NCBI GenBank assembly: GCA_030620095.1
Contig: JAUTXW010003395.1
Span: 248,001-312,000, forward strand
DNA length: 64,000 bases
From: Kuschelorhynchus macadamiae
Lineage: Eukaryota > Arthropoda > Insecta > Coleoptera > Curculionidae
Direction of reading: 5' to 3'
Both the position numbers and the translations under genes were made by a program. Below, in pieces: positions 52,876-63,369 of this stretch (within the stretch, counting starts at the first letter, position 1; each line of letters starts with the position of its first letter). The notes under the pieces were generated by a model, which worked only from the letters and a program-made list of their open reading frames with translations, had not been told where the DNA came from and made no database searches.

Positions 52876-53439
52876 TTTATTGTTCTTTGGTTTTTTCCAA
52901 TTTTTACTAGTTACTTCAAACCTTTTGGAAATTTTATTTAGGCGAACTATTGATCGATTCAAACTCCGTCTTTATGCAAAATTTCAAAAATTTGCTGCGC
53001 TTTATTCTACACCAAAATCAAACTTTTCGACGAGCGTCAACAATGCTGTTGTTATTCACGGATATATTTTATTTGATATATTGTGAATATATTTTTATTA
53101 CACTACATCAACATTATAACAAGGATACTATGATTCCTGTCTGGAACATTTGTTCTGCATCTCGACAGACGCAATAATCCATTTTGGTCAAATGACAATC
53201 GCCATTTTGCTCTTTTTAGAGCTCATCTGGTCACCATAGACTAGCTAGCTCCTTCAATACTTCAATACCTTTAGTCATGTTAAATACATATATGTTTACA
53301 CTCGTCAGTAAAATACTTAATTATGAAATTTAGGATTCTAAAATAAATAACCTACTATTGGATAGTGATAACTACAGTCGAACATACACCTGTCCTACTG
53401 CCTTCTGCTGCTACAATATATAAAATATTACAAATACAC

Positions 53440-53935
53440 ACCATATTACAACAAACTACAGAGTTAAAATCTATAATTTAAATAGTCATTAAAATTATAA
53501 AAAGCATTTACTATTAAAAAGTTCTTAATATATTTTTTAAAAGGATTTAAGGAGAGGTCTCTAATTTCTAGTGGTAGAACATTAAAAAACTTAATGGCTC
53601 AATACCCCGGGCCATCCCAACACCTTCCCAACCTCCAGTAGACAGGCACTATATTGCGCCCCCAACAGGTACGGTATTCATGGATGTCTCTATGAGTTGC
53701 AAACATTTCCTCATTTTGCTTGATGTAGAGCAGATTTTCCATTATGTAGAGAGAGGGCAGAGCAAGTATTCCCAGACGTACAAAGACAGGCCTGCAATCA
53801 TCCCTAATAATAATAATAATAATACCCCCCATAAGTTGCAGTGCTGTTCGCTGTAGAGCAAAAAGCCTGTGAGTCTCAGCAGAGTATCCCCGGGCATGTA
53901 TTGCATAGGACAAATGACTATGGAATATTGTTAAC
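53440..53935 (-). pseudogene. LINE 3' fragment with an (ATT)n insertion
   Basis: Minus strand: SAETHRLFALQRTALQLMGG, then six to seven ATT/ATA codons, then RDDCRPVFVRLGILALPSLY, IMENLLYIKQN. This is the connection region of a jockey/CR1-type ORF2 (compare the same block in 59064-60377). The triplet run lies in frame (IIIIII). Confidence 0.75.
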
Positions 53936-53999
53936 TACGCAGTTCTCGAACATCAAATATTGTTAACTACGCAGTTCTCAAAACATGAGTCGAAAGACA

Positions 54000-54400
54000 A
54001 GTTATAAGGTTCCGGATAACAAAAAGACTCTTGGCCAGCTTACTTGCTATACCATACACATGTGCACTCCACTGGAGTCACGATGGTGACACCCAAAAAT
54101 TTGGCATATAGATCTTTGTTGGGCAAAGGCAGAAACAACTACTCCATTGGCTATATACCATGACGAAGGGCATTTAATTATACTATTGACTCCTGGCTTT
54201 CACTTGGAGCAATAATGTTTTAATGTAAAGGGGAGTTCACAAATGGTTGTTGTGAGTTCAGGCACTTAAGGTTGACAAAATGTTTAATAAGTGTACCTTC
54301 TCGTTCTACAAGTTGACATTATGGTATCCCTCCTATGCTCCAACTTTTCTTCTTGTCTCTTTTTGCCATTTTCTCAGCTCTATGAGGTTGAAAGGAAAGA
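54000..54400. other. Repeat-like spacer
   Basis: ACTACGCAGTTCTC occurs twice (53934 and 53965), with a relative of the 49215 repeat at 54180. No gene. Confidence 0.4.
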
Positions 54401-54700
54401 GGGACGACTCATGATGCAATACTTAAAGCCTCAACAACTTTTGAAAAACTGTGCCTTCTCTTTGGCTAGGCCACTCTGGTTACTTTTTAATCAATCAATG
54501 AAATCTGGCATGTTTCCGAAGATGACTGGAAGTCCTATCTAGTTCCTGTTTTTAAGAATAGCGGTAAAAAATGCTCAGTTATTGATAATAGACCAATTTC
54601 TAAATTATCGCTCATTCCTAAGCTTTTTGAAGCTTATGTTACTGAAATACTGAGGATTTATTTTAAAAATATCTTAACACAATACCAACATTATCGATTA
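54400..54700 (+). pseudogene. LINE reverse transcriptase N-terminal fragment
   Basis: Reads LLKNCAFSLARPLWLLFNQS, MKSGMFPK, then in shifted frames LVPVFKNSGKKCSVIDNRPI and SKLSLIPKLFEAYVTEIL. These are RT motifs 0-2 of a jockey/CR1-type LINE. Truncated at both ends. Confidence 0.75.
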
Positions 54701-54988
54701 TCGACTTGTTGTTGTTGTCACGCTAGTGCATGTAATTCTAGTGAAATCCAATTATATACATTGTAAAAATTGTGAAAGTTGAGTGCAAAGTATTTACTTT
54801 TCCGCCAATTACGAGTGGGAAAGAATCTTTTGATTTATATTTGAAAAATATTTGCATAATTAATTCAAAATAACCTGAAAGACGTTCAGTGTTGCCACAA
54901 AAATAAAGTCAAAATAGTACAAAACACAATACGTCTTCAAGGGCAGACCCAAGGAAGATGAAATATTTGATATTATGAATGAATATAT

Positions 54989-56248
54989 ATGAAAAATCTT
55001 TGCAAGAAATGTTCAGGAATAACAACGTCAGAGGCTCATGTAGTTGCACTAGCCCAGAGAAATATCATTTTTTATTGCCCTGACTGCAAGAGTTGTGTAA
55101 TAGACTGAGAAAAAACAAAAAAACTTGTTTAATCCTTAGAAAGGTATAGGAGTGAATGCAGGAAGAAGGATATTTTGATTGAAAAACTTTAAAATGAGCA
55201 TAATGAAGCTAGTAAGGATCTACAGGAAATAGACAAACTAATATCGGAAAATAAAGTAAAAACGGAACATATATCCAGGCTTAAAAGACAAACTCAGGAC
55301 TCTGAGGACTGTGTCTTTATTGCAGATCAGGAGTTCGTGGATAAAGTAAGAGCTCAAAAGGATGAAATTTCTCAATTAAATAAAAACTTACTTAGTTTGA
55401 TAGACCTGAATAAAGAATTTGTTGCACAGATTGGTGATTTGGAGACTAAAACTAGGAGTCTTGAGAGCGAGTTAGGCGAATTAAAAACTTTAAAGTCTAG
55501 GTTATTAATAAGCATTGATACCTTGGAAAAAGAGAACAATTTGTACGTTGACGACTTAAAAAAATACAAATCTGAGTGTTTCACTTTATATGAGAAACTC
55601 AAAAATTATGAAGTGAAGGAAAACAAAAAAATTATCTGTGTTAATGCCACCCAGTGTCAGTTGGAAAGTGATGCAGCTTCTCACTTGGTTAATGACAGCT
55701 TGGTTGTGCCAGCTGACGCTCTAGCAGTAGAATTGGAGAGATCTACTTCAAGTGATCTGTATGGGAATGTCATTAGTGGGAAAATTGATCTACTTGGTGA
55801 TCAAAGTCTCAAAAATTTAGATAAACCACTAAGGCGAGTTATGGGGGAGGCATACAGAATTCAAGCAATCATAAAGCCTTATGCTACTCAATGTCAGGTT
55901 ATTGAACATGTGGGATGACTTGCGAAGGACTTTGGTGAGAATGACTATATCGTAGTGGGATGCAGCAATAATGATCTAGCAAAAGGAAGGTATCCTAGAA
56001 TTAAGAGAATTAAAGCTATAATCAAAGAATGTGACCATACAAATTTAATATTTATATCTTGTCAGTCAATTAATGAAAAATATACAAAAATGGTCTCATA
56101 CTTTAACAAAAAAATGAACGAATTTTTAGGGCATGTTGATTTATATGTTAGAAATAATGTAGCTTTTTTGGATGTATCTGATAGTACTGTGAGATGTAAC
56201 AACTACAGTGTCTCTCGATTATTGCACAGAGTCATAAATAAACCATAA
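54989..56248 (+). pseudogene. LINE ORF1 protein (zinc-finger-like, coiled coil, esterase-like domain)
   Basis: A single frame of 420 codons from ATG 54989 (MKNLCKKCSGITTSEAH) to 56248, broken only by stops at 55106 and several more near 55130-55190 and 55916; no frameshift. CKKC...YCPDC gives a C-x2-C/C-x2-C finger. Residues about 60-215 are a coiled coil (QLNKNLLSLIDLNKEFVAQI). The C-terminal third (YIVVGCSNNDLAKGRYPRIK, NLIFISCQSINEKY, FLDVSDSTVR) has the layout of SGNH/GDSL esterase ORF1 domains, though the GDS nucleophile block is not evident. Confidence 0.7.
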
Positions 56249-56441
56249 ATACAAAACAGTTTAATACACATTAAAACAGGAAATATTCCTGAACCTGATC
56301 ATGAGCAGTGTAGTGGAGAGGCGTAAAATGACGTAAATAACTTAATGTGTGATATATCCACTGTAATAATAGATGATAATATGTCAACTTTTCCATTGGA
56401 AGAGAGTCCACCGGAGATAACTTAAATTATGTATTAGATAT

Positions 56442-58600
56442 ATGTCATACCAGAACTGTAGGGGTATAAAAACAAAACTTGATCAGCTAAAGTGCAATAT
56501 ATTAAATAATGATACTGACATAATAGCATTTACAGAAACATGGCTAAATGACTCGGTTTTTAATTCTGAATTTGTTAATGGTAGGGTAGTGTTTAGGCAA
56601 GATAGGGATTTCCAACAAACTGGTAAGAAACAGGGGGGGGGGGGTGTTCTCTTAGTTGTAAAAAAGAGTCTTGTTGTCCAAGAATATGAAATGTTTAAAA
56701 AAGATCTCGAAGCTTTATGTATCAAGCTGTCGTTGAGCCAAATAAAAATTGTTTATGTAATTGTTGTTTATTTCATACCTGGTAGTAAGCTAGATTTATA
56801 TAGAAAATTTTATCATTGTGTGGAGTCCAAACTGTTAAACTGTAATTGTATAATTTTAGGTGATTTTAATCTGCGTGACTATGTGTCTGACGTCTCTAGT
56901 GAAAGGGTATGTGATTTTAAGAGCTTTTTATCTTTTACTAATTTTCCCCAAATTAATTTTATAAAAAATGTAAACAATGTCCTTTTAGATTTAATAATAA
57001 TAAGCCCCCATCTACAGGGTTGTCAAGTTGATATTGATAGTGACCCATTGTTGTCAGTCAATCAGCATCACCCGGCTTTGGTAGCAAGTGTGCATGTAAG
57101 AAACGAGTGCCAGGAGTGTGAGCAAGTCAAAAATACTAAATTTAACTTCAAAAAAGCAAATTTTCACTATATGTACGTTTTATTAAATAATCAAAATTGG
57201 CAGTCTATACAAAGCTGCAAAGATGTTGATGAAGCTGTTAATGAATTTCAATTTAAAGTATTCAACTAACATACAAGGAGGAATCATTCAAAGGTACTAA
57301 GAATGTAGCTGATGGATTTTCTTTATTCTTTGGTTCTGTTTTTTCTCCTAAAGAAGATATGGTGCAGAATGAGAACCCCCTTAAAGTATATTTCTGTGAC
57401 CAGCCGATTTCTGAATACGAGCGGCAATTAAAAAATGAAAGGGTAATAAAGCCATTGGACCGGACGGTCTTCCTGGATATGTCATTAAGGGGTGTGATGA
57501 TGTAATGATGTTACCTTTACTATACATTTTTAATCTTAGTATGTCAACATCTAAGTTTCCAAGTATCTGGAAGACGAGTAAGGTAGTACCAGTGTTCAAA
57601 AGTGGTGCTCGTCAGAACATAAGCAATTATCGTCCAATAAGTATAGTAAAAGCAATATCTAAATTGTTTGAAATCATATTATTTGATAGAATTTATAGTG
57701 AAACAAAAAATTTTATATCTTCACACCAAAATGGGTTTCTTCCAAAAAAATCAACATTAACAAATCTCGTTGCTTTTGTACAATATTTGCATGAAGTAAT
57801 TAATAGAAAATCCTGGGTTGATGTCATCTTCACTGACATGGAGAAGGCATTCGATAAGATAAGACATAGCATAATTATTTCGTCATTAAAGAAAATGTAC
57901 GCACTAGGTAATTTGGTGGACATCATAGTATCTTATTTGTCTGACAGGCAACAATATGTAGAGATCAGGGGTGCAAAATCAAATATGTATGAAAGTAACT
58001 CTGGGGTACCCCAAGGTTCCAATTTGGGACCGCTGTTGTTCATTATTGCTATTAATGGTATATGCCAGGCTGTCAAAAACTCAAAGTGCCTGATTTTTGC
58101 AGATGATTTTAAACTGTTTTTAGAAATCTTAACTATCCATGATTGTGTGAGCCTGCAAGAAGATATGAATGAAGTGTGTAAATGGTGTGTTGAAAACGGT
58201 TTTGTTTTAAATACCAAAAAATGTGTATCTATGTCAGTTTCACTTAAAAAGAATACCATTGACCCTGAGTATAAAATTGATGGAAATTTATTGAAGCAAG
58301 TTGGAAGTCATAAAGACTTGGGAGTATTGCTTGACAGTGCGTTGAGTTATACAGATCATATTGTATCCAAAATCAATAATGCTCACAAAACAATGGGGTT
58401 CATTATCAGATCAACAAAAACATTTAGTGTTGATGTTTGTCTTAGGCTGTTCGACTCTCTTGTCTTGCCCAAACTGGAGTATGCAAATGTAATCTGATTA
58501 AAACCATTGAGCGCGTTCAACGTTAATTCTTAAAATATATGTTTTTGAAAAAATTTGGTTATTATCCTAATCAAGGATCATTTGCAATTATTGCACATTT
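56442..58600 (+). pseudogene. LINE ORF2 (endonuclease plus reverse transcriptase)
   Basis: Endonuclease 56442-57269: YQNCRGIKTKLDQLKCNI, IIAFTETWLND, GGGVLLVVKK, CIILGDFNLRD; the catalytic SDH position reads NQHHPALVAS. A run of nine or ten G at 56632 lies in the Gly codons. RT, 57505-58497: SIWKTSKVVPVFKSGARQNI, NYRPISIV, DVIFTDMEKAFDKIRHSI (motif A), SGVPQGSNLGPLLFIIAING (motif B), CLIFADDFKLF (active site intact), LKQVGSHKDLGVLLDSALSY. A stop at 58497 cuts the connection domain. The bridging region has frameshifts near 57270 and 57450. Confidence 0.85.
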
Positions 58601-58745
58601 TTAACTGACTTTCTCTTGAAAATAGAAGAAACAAAATATGTTTGATATACTTGTTTAAAATCCTCAATGGTCAAGTGGATGATCCGGAGGTATTGTCACA
58701 ATTTTCCTTCTCGATAAATATCGGAAATACTAGTAATTCAGTAAT

Positions 58746-58790
58746 TCAGTAATTCATATATTACGGCCACAATTTACAAAATCTTGCCAA
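58746..58790. other. Junction between two LINEs of opposite strand
   Basis: Short spacer where the 3' ends of the plus-strand LINE (54985-58745) and the minus-strand LINE (62250-58790) meet tail to tail. The repeat AATTCAGT occurs three times at 58735-58756. Confidence 0.5.
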
Positions 58791-59063
58791 GGTCAGAATT
58801 AAAAAATAAAAAGTAAAAAATTTAACACTAATAAAAACATTAAAATGTAACTATCAATATGTAAACGTCATACATGCTAAACAAATATAAGTAAAATTAA
58901 TTGCGGTAAAAACGTCTATATATAACAAATATACTAAAAATATGACATTACAAATTTAATTAAAAACATGGGTCTCGACTAACACTAACAATTAACAAAG
59001 GTGGGTGTTATGCTGTACAGTTCTCAGCAGAAAGATCGCAGAAAGAAGAGAAGAATTTTTTTA

Positions 59064-60377
59064 TCAGAAATTAAACTGTAGATATTCTTGTATGCTGTAA
59101 AAACTGTTTTGAATAAGTAACTCCTTTACCCTGCGTTTAAAACAATTTTCAGGTAGTTTGCGAATGTAGTCGGGTAAAATGTTAAAGCACTTTGGTCCAA
59201 AGTAATTGGAAGATATTCGTGACCTATCCAGCCTATGATAATCTATTCTTAGAAGATCACCCTGTCTGGTCGGATAATGATGGAAATCTTGGTTATGATT
59301 GAACCGAGTGATGTTTTTCTGGCAATAGAGAAGGCTTTCATAAATATATCTACAGGGTATCGTCATTATTGCTAGTTGTTTAAAAACGTGTCTGACATTC
59401 TCTCTATAACCTAGACCAGCAATATGCAATATTCTTATGGCTCTTCTTTGCAAAGCAAATATTCTTTGCGCATGTGTTGAGTGACCCCAGCTCAAGATAG
59501 CATAGCAGCCCACTGATTGAAAAATCCCATGAAAAGTCTGAAGGAGGCAGTGCCCAGGCAACACTTTTTTAAGATTTTTTAACAAAAAGATGCTTCTGGT
59601 GAGATGACCAGCAGTGTGCTCAATATGTTTATCGAATCTCAGTGTGGGGTCCAGATATACACCCAAAAACCGTACTTCATCTACATTCTCACACTGAATC
59701 TCTCTTAAACCAAAAAGCATACTCTCCGTCTTGTTATTATTCATAGCCAGCCTGTTGGCACTAAACCAATCCCTCAAATCCGCGATTCTTACCCTCATAT
59801 GATCACTCAGACTCTCCATGCAGACATGTGACTCAGCAATTGATGTGTCGTCAGCAAACAGCAACACCTTTGAAGTCGGGACAGAATTATTAATGTCGTT
59901 GATGTATACAAGGAAAAGCAGTGGACCCAGGACAGAACCCTGGGGCACTCCATATCCTAACTTAGTCTCACTAGACTGCTTATTTGCATACTCTGTGATC
60001 TGTCTGCGACCTCTCAGATAGCCACCAAGTATACGCAAGCCAGCCTCGTCAACTCCACAAGCCATCAATTTGTCCCTCAAAATATCGTGGGAAACACAAT
60101 CGAATGCCTTCAAAAGGTCACAGTATGTAGCACTTACATACCGACCCCCCTCAAAAGCCTCTGCGATGTATTCCAGCAACTCCAGTATTGTTAATGTTGT
60201 TGATCTACCAGCTCTAAAACCAAACTGGCTTGCCGAGAAGAGAGCAGCCGACTCAAAGTACTGACACAACTGAGACTTTAACAAACCCTCAAAGACCCTC
60301 GATAAAACCGGTACAAGCGAGATTAAACGGTAATTGCCCACATCTTCTGTCTCCCTTTTTAAAGACAGGAACAACAT
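59064..60377 (-). CDS. LINE reverse transcriptase and C-terminal domain, open
   Basis: 437 codons from ATG 60377 without interruption, the longest retroelement RT frame in the window. RT motifs: NYRLISLVPVLSRVFEGLL, SQFGFRAGRSTT, YCDLLKAFDCVSHDILRDKL (motif A), GYGVPQGSVLGPLLFLVYIN (motif B), KVLLFADDTSIAES (active site), LRDWFSANRLAMNNNKTESM, VRFLGVYLDPTLRFDKHI. The connection region LSWGHSTHAQRIFALQRRAI and C-terminal FNILPDYIRKLPENCFKRRV follow. The ATG is internal to an original ORF2: upstream sequence (VPVFKKGD) is in another frame. Jockey/CR1-type by motif wording. Confidence 0.85.
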   Translation of the reverse strand: MLFLSLKRETEDVGNYRLISLVPVLSRVFEGLLKSQLCQYFESAALFSASQFGFRAGRSTTLTILELLEYIAEAFEGGRYVSATYCDLLKAFDCVSHDILRDKLMACGVDEAGLRILGGYLRGRRQITEYANKQSSETKLGYGVPQGSVLGPLLFLVYINDINNSVPTSKVLLFADDTSIAESHVCMESLSDHMRVRIADLRDWFSANRLAMNNNKTESMLFGLREIQCENVDEVRFLGVYLDPTLRFDKHIEHTAGHLTRSIFLLKNLKKVLPGHCLLQTFHGIFQSVGCYAILSWGHSTHAQRIFALQRRAIRILHIAGLGYRENVRHVFKQLAIMTIPCRYIYESLLYCQKNITRFNHNQDFHHYPTRQGDLLRIDYHRLDRSRISSNYFGPKCFNILPDYIRKLPENCFKRRVKELLIQNSFYSIQEYLQFNF

Positions 60378-60554
60378 AGAAGTCTTCAGTCTTCTTGTTC
60401 TTAACCTACCTCACCGAAGCCACCTCGTACACATCAACTGGTCCAAAAAACATGGAAACTTGGACCACCTCGGCTGACTGAGAATACATGCCTGGATCTA
60501 ACAAGAAACATGGAATCCTCGTCTCAAAATTAATAATATTCCACACTTGGCCAA

Positions 60555-60921
60555 GGATAAGTGAGGAAGGGAAAAAACCCGCCACTATACACATGTTTAT
60601 CAGCTTGGTAAGCGGAACTATGAGAAGGTCTTTCAAGGATTTCAGCATTGGCACAGTAATGTTATATATATCCTTGCTGTTTTTGTTTTTCAAAGCATCA
60701 ACTGCATCTCTCACTTGAATGTAGCTTACCTCACTAAAGTGGAAAAGATCACCTGGTTCAACTCTAGGCTTGTTCAAATAATCTGCATAGCTTCGGTTAG
60801 GGGGATCAATGGTTTTCAAAGTTTCCTCAGCTATGCTTGCAAAAAAGACATTAAAATCATCAGCAGACAACCCAATATGCTCATTACTTACACTACTGCC
60901 ACCCCTATGTTCATTAACCAA
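60555..60921 (-). pseudogene. LINE ORF2 pre-RT region
   Basis: Reads SADDFNVFFASIAEETLKTI, HFSEVSYIQVRDAVDALKNK and LTKLINMCIVAGFFPSSL. These are the F-N-x-FF-x-SIA and S-x-V-x-x-A-x-x-x-LK blocks preceding RT motif 1. After FFPSSL the frame enters the inserted segment and ends at 60406. Confidence 0.8.
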
Positions 60922-61410
60922 TCTCCAGGAGGCCCTGACAACATTGGATGAGTATAGTGAGATGAGATATAGTTGGCATATGCCGCTTTTTTTTTATGAT
61001 GTAAGCTTATTTTGTAAGTTTTTCTGTAAGGGGGGTGCGGGGGGAGCATCTTCCAGAAATCATCGATTTTTCAGGAATCCTGTTTTCAAGTTTTCCCTCC
61101 AAGAAATGACACTTTCTCACGCAGATTCTTTTCGGTTCCCAGTCTCATTTTCAATAAATGTATATGTGCTTAAAGATTGCCGGATGGCCTATTTCTGTGT
61201 ATTTCTAAGTTATGGGTTTCACACATTTGATGTAAACTATTATCATACCAATTAACAATAGTTCTATTAGGGTGGCCAATTCTTTTACATTTAAGAGGGA
61301 AAAAAAGTTCAATTCCTGCTTTCAGGACCCCCATGAATCTATCGAACTTGCTATCCAAACACGACCCAGTCTCATCAATAAAATCCCAACTCTGCAGATC
61401 CAAGTATCTC

Positions 61411-62250
61411 TCATACCGTCGTTTGGGGTTCGCGAACCAAGGTCACTAGACACAGCTCAACAGTGATATCAATGGCCAAGTGATCTGACAGAAGTGGTTC
61501 AAAGACGCTCACATTATAATTTAAACTATTTTCAAAATTAATAAATATATTATCAATACAGTTAACTTGATTTGTGTTCTGAAAAATTGTCTGAGTAAAA
61601 TTCGAGCTATTCATGAGATCAATAAATTCGATTTTTCTACCTGAATTGCTATTAAAAATGATGTTAAAGTCACCTGTTATTATAATATTTCTGTATTCCC
61701 TCGGCTCAGCAAAGCATAACACCCTTTCGATGATTGACGTAAAATTATTAAAATCACCATTTGGTGGTCGATAAACACATACAATGGCCAGTCTTTCCGG
61801 TTCTTCGACCTCTATGGTAGCTATCTCACAGTGCATCTCCATGGACATACTCACTAGGGCATCAAAGCTTTTACATTTTAGATCAGTTCTGGTAAGAATC
61901 ATTGTACCACCATTTGTGTTTTGCTGTCGTGTAAAGCAGGATAACAGGGCATATCCCTGCAAGTGAAAACATTCTACTTCTTTAGTCTTGAGGTGATGTT
62001 CACTAAAGCAAAGAATGTCATATTTATTGGGATGAGTCATTAAAAAAGCTTCAAGTTCTTCCACTTTATTAGTGGTGTGAATGGAGTGAATATTTAAGTG
62101 GAAAACTGTCATCTTATCCAACGTGCTATCACTAGAGAAAACCTTAACTTGACCATGTCCACCACCACACAACGTATCAGTTCCCTGAACAAATTCGTCA
62201 CCAGTTCCTTGTTGTATAGCATCTCTCACGAAAAAGAGTACCATTCCCAA
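61411..62250 (-). pseudogene. LINE ORF2 endonuclease domain
   Basis: 279 codons in one frame: MTVFHLNIHSIHTTNKVEEL, DILCFSEHHLKTKEV, LAIVCVYRPPNGDFNNF, NIIITGDFNIIFNSNSG, NCIDNIFINF and EPLLSDHLAIDI. All AP-like endonuclease signatures (N, E, GDFN, SDH) are retained. It ends at a stop near 61411, where the linker continues in another frame (SWDFID...YDNSL, 61403-61170). Confidence 0.85.
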
Positions 62251-62439
62251 GTATTCTGTTTGAAGACGAATCAGTGTTTAAGGTTGAAGGAAAAGTACAC
62301 AAATTTGGTGGAACTCAGGCCATCTTCTTGGAAGCAACGTCCAAATTCGGACGATAAGAACCTGTAGGGTTGGTAGACATAATTGCATTGGTAGTCTTTG
62401 CATCAGCTTGTCCTGCCCTAGTCTCTATAATGGTGTTGG

Positions 62440-62785
62440 AAGCGTCAAGTCTTAAGTCTTAAAAACAAGAAGCGTCAAGTCTTAGAAACAAGAAAACATT
62501 TTACCTATACTTTCCCAGAACTAATTTATACAAAATTTCCCCTGTATATCGAATGTGTGACCTATATAATAAATATGCAAGTGATCTAGATATGGATACT
62601 ACCAGTTTGAGGCAATTCTCGCAAACAATAGAAAAAAGGCTTTTTGAAGCCCAGGCTCTGTCCTAGTTGAACTTAAATCTTGTTTAATATAAAATCCTTA
62701 ATTTGTAATCTTTAATAGTTAAGAGCAGTATTGTAAATGGCATTTGCTGTATATACTGTGAATCAAATAAATAAATAAACATGTA
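62440..62785 (+). pseudogene. LINE 3' end fragment
   Basis: Plus strand reads YFPRTNLYKISPVYRMCDLY, NKYASDLDMDTTSLRQFSQT and IEKRLFEAQALS, a conserved C-terminal tail of a LINE ORF2, then a 3' UTR ending AATCAAATAAATAAATAAAC (62761-62780). Confidence 0.7.
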
Positions 62786-63290
62786 ATCCTACCTTGATGA
62801 TGCCTTGGAGGATGGATATGTAGTGTATTCCATTTACACAGATTTCTTCAAAGCATTTGACAAGATGGATCATAATATTTGGTTACATAAACTTACATGG
62901 CAGCTTTTACAACTGGATTCGCTCTTATCTTACAGGCAGGAAACAGCAAGTTAAAATAAACAACATATTATCCTATTCAATAGATGTAAGGTCAAAGGTA
63001 CCACAAGGTGCATTGCTTTTTAAATTCTGATTTACTGTTGTTAGTAGATGACCTAAAGATATTTTTAAGGTTATGGCAAAACAGTGACTCAGAGCTAGTA
63101 CAGCAAGACTTAGAAATAGAAATTGTTTATTTTCAAATCCAAGAAATTACAAAATTTCATATGGATTTATTCTATTTACAGTGTTACAATTAAATTTAAA
63201 ATCAGAGTATAGTACCAATGTGTACATATGTCAGAACCTAGTCGAACTAGGAGAAGCTACAAGCTACATGAACAATAACTTAAAATTTAC
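62786..63290 (+). pseudogene. LINE reverse transcriptase fragment
   Basis: Frames give DGYVVYSIYTDFFKAFDKMD (motif A, 62812), GSFYNWIRSYLTGRKQQVKI (62900) and VRSKVPQGALLF (motif B, 62990), then SDLLLLVDDLKIFLRLWQNS (63013), where FADD reads LVDD. Strong decay. It directly abuts the preceding 3' tail. Confidence 0.72.
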
Positions 63291-63369
63291 ATTATATTAA
63301 ATTAACATAAAGAAAAGAAGATAGCTGGCGCAATCCTGATCAAGATGGAACATACATACACTATTAACT

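Larger units (their letters stand above)
49310..53220 (-). mobile_element. Near full-length LINE with internal deletion of the RT core
   Basis: Order on the minus strand: possible 5' UTR (53220-52876), ORF1 (52875-51622), ORF2 endonuclease (51662-50259), start of reverse transcriptase (50329-49745), then a jump to the ORF2 C-terminus (49739-49455) and a 3' region to about 49310. It is the only copy here keeping an ORF1/ORF2 overlap (41 nt), as in intact LINEs. Antisense to the SNX29-like gene. Confidence 0.82.
54985..58745 (+). mobile_element. Near full-length LINE (ORF1 and ORF2)
   Basis: ORF1 54989-56248 and ORF2 56430-58600 in order, with a short 3' region ending near the tandem AATTCAGT repeats at 58734-58758. 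ORF2 has lost a segment between the endonuclease and RT domains (near 57270). Same strand as the SNX29-like gene. Distinct from the minus-strand family at 49310-53220 in its ORF1 type. Confidence 0.82.
58790..62250 (-). mobile_element. LINE with intact RT ORF and disrupted endonuclease/linker
   Basis: Minus strand order: endonuclease 62250-61411, linker 61403-61170, about 200 bp of unrelated or degraded sequence (61170-60960), RT N-terminus 60921-60555, an extra segment of about 160 bp (60555-60390), RT and C-terminus 60377-59064, 3' UTR to about 58790. No ORF1 is recognised beyond 62250. Confidence 0.8.
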
